In this document: one piece after another, positions 58,701 to 64,000 of the stretch
Layout of the letters: the number at the start of each line of letters is the position of its first letter
Position numbering within the stretch: position 1 is the first letter of the stretch
Assembly: GCA_001599915.1 (NCBI GenBank)
Contig: BCIG01000020.1
Coordinates: 310,001-374,000, forward strand
DNA from: Symbiotaphrina buchneri
Taxonomy: Eukaryota > Ascomycota > Symbiotaphrinales > Symbiotaphrinaceae
Reading direction: 5' to 3'
DNA: 64,000 bases
The notes under the pieces: generated by a model
What the model was told of the DNA's origin: nothing
What the model saw: the letters and a program-made list of their open reading frames with translations, nothing else
The model's database searches: none
Translations under genes and position numbers: made by a program

Positions 58701-58811
58701 TTCGAGGCGGTGCTGGGCAATGTCCAGGATGGTGATGCCATTGTTCGGCACGCTCTTCACGACCCTCTGGGCTTGGGCCAGGGGCCTCCCAGGCTGCTCA
58801 GATATCGTCAT
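55780..58811 (-). CDS. EGT1: Ergothioneine biosynthesis protein Egt1
   Basis: Bifunctional enzyme that trimethylates histidine to hercynine (SAM-dependent, N-terminal EgtD-like domain) and then, using O2, an iron-dependent EgtB-like sulfoxide synthase joins hercynine to cysteine. I read complement(55780..55846, 55897..55978, 56029..56303, 56357..57506, 57674..58353, 58471..58811), 864 residues. The methyltransferase half shows TYLDEYYLTNDEIEVLE, VVELGSGNLRKVTILLQAL and IMSMGSSIGNFDRDEA. The DinB-like iron site is HEAMHLE (His500, His504, Glu506), with an earlier His at about 407 in YLGHIPTFLDIH. The FGE-sulfatase-like domain runs from WVKIPASEITVGIEDPEEDH to NWYQRNYPYVWAGVRLVRD. Fungal Egt1 proteins are of this size and order. 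Confidence 0.95.
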
Positions 58812-60421
58812 GGTGTGAGAGGGTGGATTGCTTGTGAGCGCCAGCGCCAGCGTCTTGGGGACTGCAGAGCTTTTATAAGAAAGGCTCGGTGCCGTTCGGA
58901 ATCGGGGTCGTAGTCAAGGTCAAGGTCAGGGTCAGGGTCAGTGTCAGGTCCCGACGAGGTCTAGCCAGGTAAGACAAGGCAAAGGTAGGAGGAGTAAGGT
59001 AAGGTATGGTAAGCTTGTGTCAAAGCACCAGGCAGGCCGAGGCGGGGCGCGGCGTTGTCGGGGAATGACGATGACGATGGCTGAGGTACCTTATTGGCCC
59101 TCGTGTTTGACGGAAGGTCACGTACTTTCTCAGATAAGGTAGTGAAGTCTGTTATGTGCGATAGGTAGCTTAACATTGTAATTATGTACTGTCTCCGGAT
59201 GCAGGAAGTAAGCAGCTAAAATCAGCGTTACGAATCAGAGAATATCACCATAATAGTACGAAACGAAGGTAATCAATAAGCAATATCGATAGGACTGGAT
59301 GGAGCATGCACACATCCGTCCCTTCTCGCCCCTGCCGCCGAGCTCGCCGCCGCGCTAGTGGTACCGAGAGAGCGCGTACAGGTACCGCATAAGGAAAGCT
59401 AGAGACAAGGCTACAGCATGCCGGCAACTTTGTCCGCTCCTATCCCTAAGGTAGAGTCAGGTAATTAATAATAATACCTAGGAATTGAAAACAAGAACAA
59501 CTTAATAATGTTATTATTAATGATACCTCATTTCATTGTTCCTACTCTTAATCATTATTGGGATCCGACAAAGCGTCCGTTTCTGCATTGACATATCGTG
59601 ACTTCAAAGGGAGCGGCTCGGCGGGGCATGCGCGGCTGTGGGGAATCCAACGTGAGATTTAGGGTGTTTCGCAAGTACACCGTGTACTGTATGAAGTATT
59701 CGTACGGTGTACAGCGTCGTCCCTGTGATCGTCAGGAACCAATCAGCTTTGGCACGTCACACACGGATATTGGATTGTCTGTCGGTCGGTCTTTGTTTCT
59801 CTTTCCGAGTCTGTACCGAGGACGAACACCTAAAAAGTTCTTGTGCTTCGTACCTTGACCACAGGACAAAGTAGCTCTGCGGGGAAGTCCGATCATGACG
59901 TTGTTAGCGGGAGCACCAGTGCGAAACTACCTTAAGGTTCGTAGATCTCTCTGGGTACAGATACCTCGTACCTGAGGTTCGTAGTACCTCAAAGGAAGCA
60001 CAAGTTCTCCGTACCTCATGAGGTTAAGAAGCGTTGACAGGCTTGAACGTACGAGCGCATGAACTACTTTCCAGGTTGATACGACACAAGCCACGACCTC
60101 ACAGACCTTTGTCCTTTTCCTTTCAAGTACATACCTTACTGTAAGCTGTACGATGTGCCCCAACAATGGACATAGAAATCATCTCATGGACCCTTTCATC
60201 CTTGTTCATTCACCCCTTCTCTATCTCTCGTCACAATTCTTTGTTTCTTCCAGGATGGATAGACATCTCTTGGATCGTCTTCGGTGTCCTTATATTGTCC
60301 ACATACTCGGCGGTGAACATATAACCGGCGAGTGCTGTCGAATGGAACGCATGAATCGCCATTGATCGTTCAGCTTGGACTTCCGCATTTTTAGCAGAAC
60401 AACTCACCCTTGCAGAATATC
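58812..60421. other. Intergenic region upstream of EGT1 and the 60.4-kb gene
   Basis: 1,610 bp between divergent genes. About 58,910-58,950 holds a degenerate hexamer repeat of GTCAAG/GTCAGG. Clusters of AAGGTA/TACCTT motifs lie at 58,975-59,110 and 59,930-60,010. An AT-rich patch is at 59,460-59,560. No gene seen. Confidence 0.5.
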
Positions 60422-61120
60422 ATGGAGAATGCTAAGCTGACGTCCACGTTGCGTGAGCTCACAGAGCTGACTCGCCAGCTCTTGCAGGAACGCGACTCTC
60501 TTCGGGCTCAGCTGCAATTCTCCCAGCAAGTTATAGAGAATTACGAGCTGCAGGCTCAGGAGTGGGAACGCCTCTTCGTGCAGATCAAGCCCACCTCAAA
60601 GCCCTCGGCCGATGACGTCCGGCTAAGAGCTGAGCTGCAGGCCATAGCAAACGATGATGAGTCGTTCATCAGAGGCTCTTGGTTACCTGTCGGCGGTGCT
60701 TTGGCCGATGCTGAAGGTGAGTATGCCAGGGGCAACGGCCAACGAGCCCTGACCATCCTGCAAGAGCTGCTGGCCAGTTCTTCAGTCACGGATGCGCTAC
60801 TCGTGCAAGCCAACATTCTCATGTCGGTCGTCTGGCGCGGTGTTGGCAATGCGCAAGCCGCCATCAAGCACGCAGAGACGGCTCTAGCTCTGGCCAAAGG
60901 CCATGGTATGTACGACTTGGCAGGCGTTGCTAACTTCCATCGAGGTCTCGCCTTCTTTAACATGGAAGAATACGCAAATGCCAGCTTGTGCTTCATGCTT
61001 GCGTCCCATACCAAGCACTACGAGGACCGTGTCGCGATTTGGAAGGAGTCCGCCGAGGACAAATGCGGCGAGCTTCTCCCGACTGACAAGCGGCGGTTTG
61101 TGTCACTAATCCTTGCATAG
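60422..61120 (+). CDS. Hypothetical protein: coiled coil plus TPR-like helices
   Basis: A single exon of 232 residues from the ATG at 60422. Residues 1-60 form a strong heptad pattern (LRELTELTRQLLQERDSLRA, QLQFSQQVIENYELQAQEW). Residues about 95-215 look like tandem helical hairpins of TPR type: GEYARGNGQRALTILQELLA, GNAQAAIKHAETALALAKGH and NFHRGLAFFNMEEYANASLC with repeated Ala/Gly at packing positions. No catalytic motif or localisation signal. I do not recognise a named family; a scaffold role is a guess from architecture. Confidence 0.65.
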   Translation: MENAKLTSTLRELTELTRQLLQERDSLRAQLQFSQQVIENYELQAQEWERLFVQIKPTSKPSADDVRLRAELQAIANDDESFIRGSWLPVGGALADAEGEYARGNGQRALTILQELLASSSVTDALLVQANILMSVVWRGVGNAQAAIKHAETALALAKGHGMYDLAGVANFHRGLAFFNMEEYANASLCFMLASHTKHYEDRVAIWKESAEDKCGELLPTDKRRFVSLILA

Positions 61121-62070
61121 GGCGCTCCGTTTCACATTTTGGTAGACAAAACTTCTTTTGATAGCTATCCAATCCATTGTACCGTTTCAATCAGACTGCT
61201 CAGAGACCCAACCGTGCAACGTGCTTCACAAGGACGTGTCTTTCGAACGTCTCTCCCCTGAGCCAAACCCCTCACATGTCTATCTACCTGTGATGTGTTG
61301 ATCCAACCTGCTTGGCTGAAAATGTAGACATCTTGCTTGACTGTAATCGAAATTATCGCGTGGTGAGCGGCTCGCAATGTGGACTGTAGATCTCATAGGT
61401 GATGTATCAGCTATTGTCCGTATGTCCTGACACCTTCTCCACTCTGCAACAAGCCAGAATTTCATCGTTTTGCTGCCAGTGAGCCCCGTGATTGGGAAAG
61501 AGCCCACTAAAATTCAGCATCTGCCAGAACCATGGCGACGACGTGTCACAGCCAAATTTGATCAGTCAACGCGGAGCTCAGGGTCGTCCACAGGTCGACA
61601 CAATCTACTGACAGTCTCTTGTAGACAGACCAATCCAGTCGCTGATCGAAGGAGCTACTACTCAGAGGGCCCGTCTTCGTGCCCCTGATGATCTCACGGA
61701 ACGCTGATTACGAGCTGCCTAGACCTTGAGGATGTGGCTTTGGTCTACATTGGAGCTGCATTCGGGGCATTGTTTTCATGTAGATCACTTCCTAGGGGTA
61801 CGGACCGATATAAAACGAACTATTAGCAAGCAGCGGCTTAACCGGAGAATGCCATGATGATGAACGTGATGCCATCTCCCGTGCACAACTCTAATGGTAT
61901 AGAAATCGTGATATGGGTCCCCGCTGCGTTTTGCTTGCGAACATATGCGAAAATCAACTCAAAAGAGATTTCGTGGTGTCATTGTGACCCATAGCGCCTG
62001 CAAGATGCCTCAACGAGAAGTAAAACGGTAAGATCAAGTGTTTTCCTTCTAGTACAAGACTATGCATGGA
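61121..62070. other. Gap between convergent genes
   Basis: 950 bp between the stop of the TPR-like gene and the stop of the Gea-like gene. No gene, tRNA or repeat recognised. Confidence 0.5.
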
Positions 62071-64000
62071 TCAATGATTGGAAGAAATTGTAGGCTCCAC
62101 AAGGCTGCCTGCCGCCTCTTTTCCAATTGTTACTTGCTCCGGAAACAGTTCATCAAGTAGATCTGGCAAAAACCTTTCCAAGCGCTGCCGTGTCTTGTCC
62201 CATAACTCATTGGATGGCTGGTCTTGTCGCGGAGGAATCAAGTAACCGCCACTGGACATTACGAGCAAGACGTTTTTTAGACTTTCAGGCACCGCTTCCT
62301 CCTATTTCACAGGGTTCAGCAGAGTTCTGAGGGCCAGAGCTTGACCAGAGGGAGGGCCGAACTTACAAGATTATCTCCCTGGCCACTGTTAATGAGCCTG
62401 TCCATGATGTCCAAAATCTTAAGCCACAAATCAAGCATTCCTTGCCAGTGGGAGAGGAATGTCAGGTAGTGCAGGAAAACTTTGCACAGCAATGTTGCTA
62501 CTTGAACCCTTGTCTCACTCATACCCAGAGGATCGGACTGGTAGATTTCAGGCTTGAGTAGACGATTGATCAACGGAAATAGAACTTCCGCAAATATAGC
62601 GATCCATTCCTCGTGATCACTGGAGACAATGTTCGGGGAGAGCAAGGATCGTTGAAGGGCAGTAAGCGCCTGATGTCTGATCTCGCGGCACGGATTCAAG
62701 CACTGACTGCTCAAAGCCTGGAGTATAGGAGACCAATAAGCGGCCCAAGCTGCGAATTCGTCAGTAGGACGCTAAAGTCGATTGACCGGGGATGGTACCT
62801 TCAGTCTGTTCCAGATGTGACTGGCTAATCAAGGTGGGCACTCGGCCGGAAAGATTGTAGATGGTATTCACAGCATTAACACCCCGGGAGACCGAATCAT
62901 TGTTACTAAGAAAGTCAGACTACTCCCCCAAGGATTCCTGCTGTGGACTTACAGTGGGCTTGCCGGTTTCGCGGTCTTTCCTTTACGCGTAAGTTTGTCC
63001 TGTTTCTGTTCATATACCGCACCGACACTGCCCGCAGTTGCAAATCTGTTCAGAAGCGATCCTACTGCTTCATAGTTGTCTGGAGTTATGGCGGATTGGA
63101 CAGCGGTAGCCAGCTCCGTAACAATATCATAAACCCGGGGCGCGGTTTCAGAGGCGACGTGCATCCGATCTAAAATGGACCAGAAATCCGGTGAATTGGC
63201 CATCTCGTGCCTTAGCGAGCCGGAATCTTTGATGCATTTGTATATACCATTCAACAATGAAACTCCGATTTTCTCGAGAGTCTCCTGTTCAAAGCTGGAT
63301 ATAGTATGCAACACAACAGGCACGCGGATAAAAGCGTGGTCCTACCGCACATTAGTCTTCATACCCCACCAAGATATTGGTAGATGGTGGCATACATGTG
63401 TTGCTTGCAGAATGCAAAAGAGATAGAAGACTGCTCTAGACAGGACGATCTGGTGGATCCCGTTGGGGTCGCGGATTATTGTCTGCACTGCTTCTGCCAC
63501 CTTACTCCCCAGTTGAGCCCGAGTGTCTTCATCTCTGAGCGCCAACAGAGTTGCAGTCTCCAGGATGTAGACGATGGAAGGATCGTAAGGAGCAGTTCCT
63601 TGTGACACACGAAGGCCGTTAGATCTCATGGCGCCTGATGATGGCACCTCTGGTTTGACAACAATCACAGCTGAGGACACGTCCTCCGGGAGCTTTTCGA
63701 AGAGAGCATCCAAGAATACCTCCAGCACATCTGCTGGCAATTGCCTGCGTCGATTAGCGACTCCAGATATCTAGGACGTTTGGGACCCACATTATATGAG
63801 AAAATATGTCGCCCATATAGCAAGCATTCACGCAGTCGACTGTACATAATGTACTCTCGATCTCCTCGTCCGAGGGTTCTGGCGGCTCATCCGCCGCGTA
63901 ACTTGAAAGGTAGGACGTGAAAGCGGAAAATAATCCGTTCTCATTGGAGCGCTGATCGCGGTCGATGACTTGGGAAGGAGTTTGTAGCGGTATTGGAGAC
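62071..64000 (-). CDS. Arf guanine-nucleotide exchange factor, GBF1/Gea type (3' part)
   Basis: C-terminal portion of a large Sec7-domain protein that activates Arf at the cis-Golgi; the catalytic Sec7 domain lies outside the window. I read complement(62071..62301, 62367..62749, 62799..62905, 62953..63341, 63396..63744, 63791..>64000), every junction in phase. Landmarks of the post-Sec7 HDS regions are TLCTVDCVNACYMGDIFSHI, QLPADVLEVFLDALFEKLPE, YILETATLLALRDEDTRAQL, TEAWAAYWSPILQALSSQCL with NPCREIRHQALTALQRSLLS, and WIAIFAEVLFPLINRLLKPE. The end reads ESLKNVLLVMSSGGYLIPPR and WDKTRQRLERFLPDLLDELF. That C-terminal helix set separates GBF1/Gea from Sec7/BIG proteins. Partial at the window edge. 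Confidence 0.9.

Noticed and set aside
58905-58950. Telomere-like interpretation of GTCAGG units
   Set aside because: Fungal telomeres are TTAGGG-based; the unit and its short length do not match.
1-64000. tRNA or rRNA genes
   Set aside because: I looked for B-box-like GGTTCGANTCC with cloverleaf context and found none convincing. A tRNAscan-type search would be needed to exclude them.

Overview
This window is nuclear DNA of a filamentous ascomycete, most likely Eurotiomycetes. The evidence is short spliceosomal introns of about 50-60 bp with GTANGT donors, CTRAC branch sites and YAG acceptors; a full-length orthologue of the xylanase regulator XlnR; EGT1, ESF2, ATP25 and fungal-type UBA1; and AT-rich transposon blocks that look damaged by RIP (repeat-induced point mutation) set in ordinary GC-balanced gene DNA. 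I cannot name the species.

Layout. 0.2-18 kb is dense with genes: ESF2 (+), NMD3 (-) divergent from ATP25 (+), two unrecognised genes, a DUF92/TMEM19 membrane protein (-), an MFS transporter (+), a small membrane protein (+), a secreted aspartic protease (+) and a glutathione transferase of the ECM4 type (-). 18.8-22.0 kb is the ubiquitin-activating enzyme UBA1 (-). 22,726-31,725 is a decayed Helitron of exactly 9,000 bp whose two ends can be placed to the base. 32.2-38.6 kb holds a gamma-tubulin complex subunit, a doubtful small gene, a GPI-anchored cell-surface protein and a quinone oxidoreductase with a MITE in its upstream region. After about 3 kb without genes comes xlnR (42.0-45.2 kb) and a GILT-type thiol reductase (-). 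A Tc1/mariner-like transposon (46,418-50,070) with 114-bp inverted termini sits 73 bp upstream of the GILT start. 51-64 kb holds an atypical hexokinase, an unrecognised gene, EGT1 (-), an unrecognised protein with possible TPR-like helices, and the 3' part of a GBF1/Gea-type Arf exchange factor that runs off the window.

Most genes are unrelated housekeeping functions and do not form one pathway. The first cluster has a ribosome-assembly flavour (ESF2 in 40S, NMD3 in 60S). XlnR, the protease and the GPI protein concern nutrition and the cell surface. The GST, EGT1, the GILT and the quinone reductase concern thiol and redox chemistry. The most interesting features are the mobile elements: a Helitron with both termini and a recognisable HUH-Rep and Pif1 helicase, and a mariner-like element whose ends are pristine while its core is saturated with mutations.

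The sequence contains two N bases, and two otherwise good genes each have a one-base frame break in a homopolymer. Draft-assembly error is therefore likely at those places. All exon coordinates were worked out by eye from splice signals and protein continuity.
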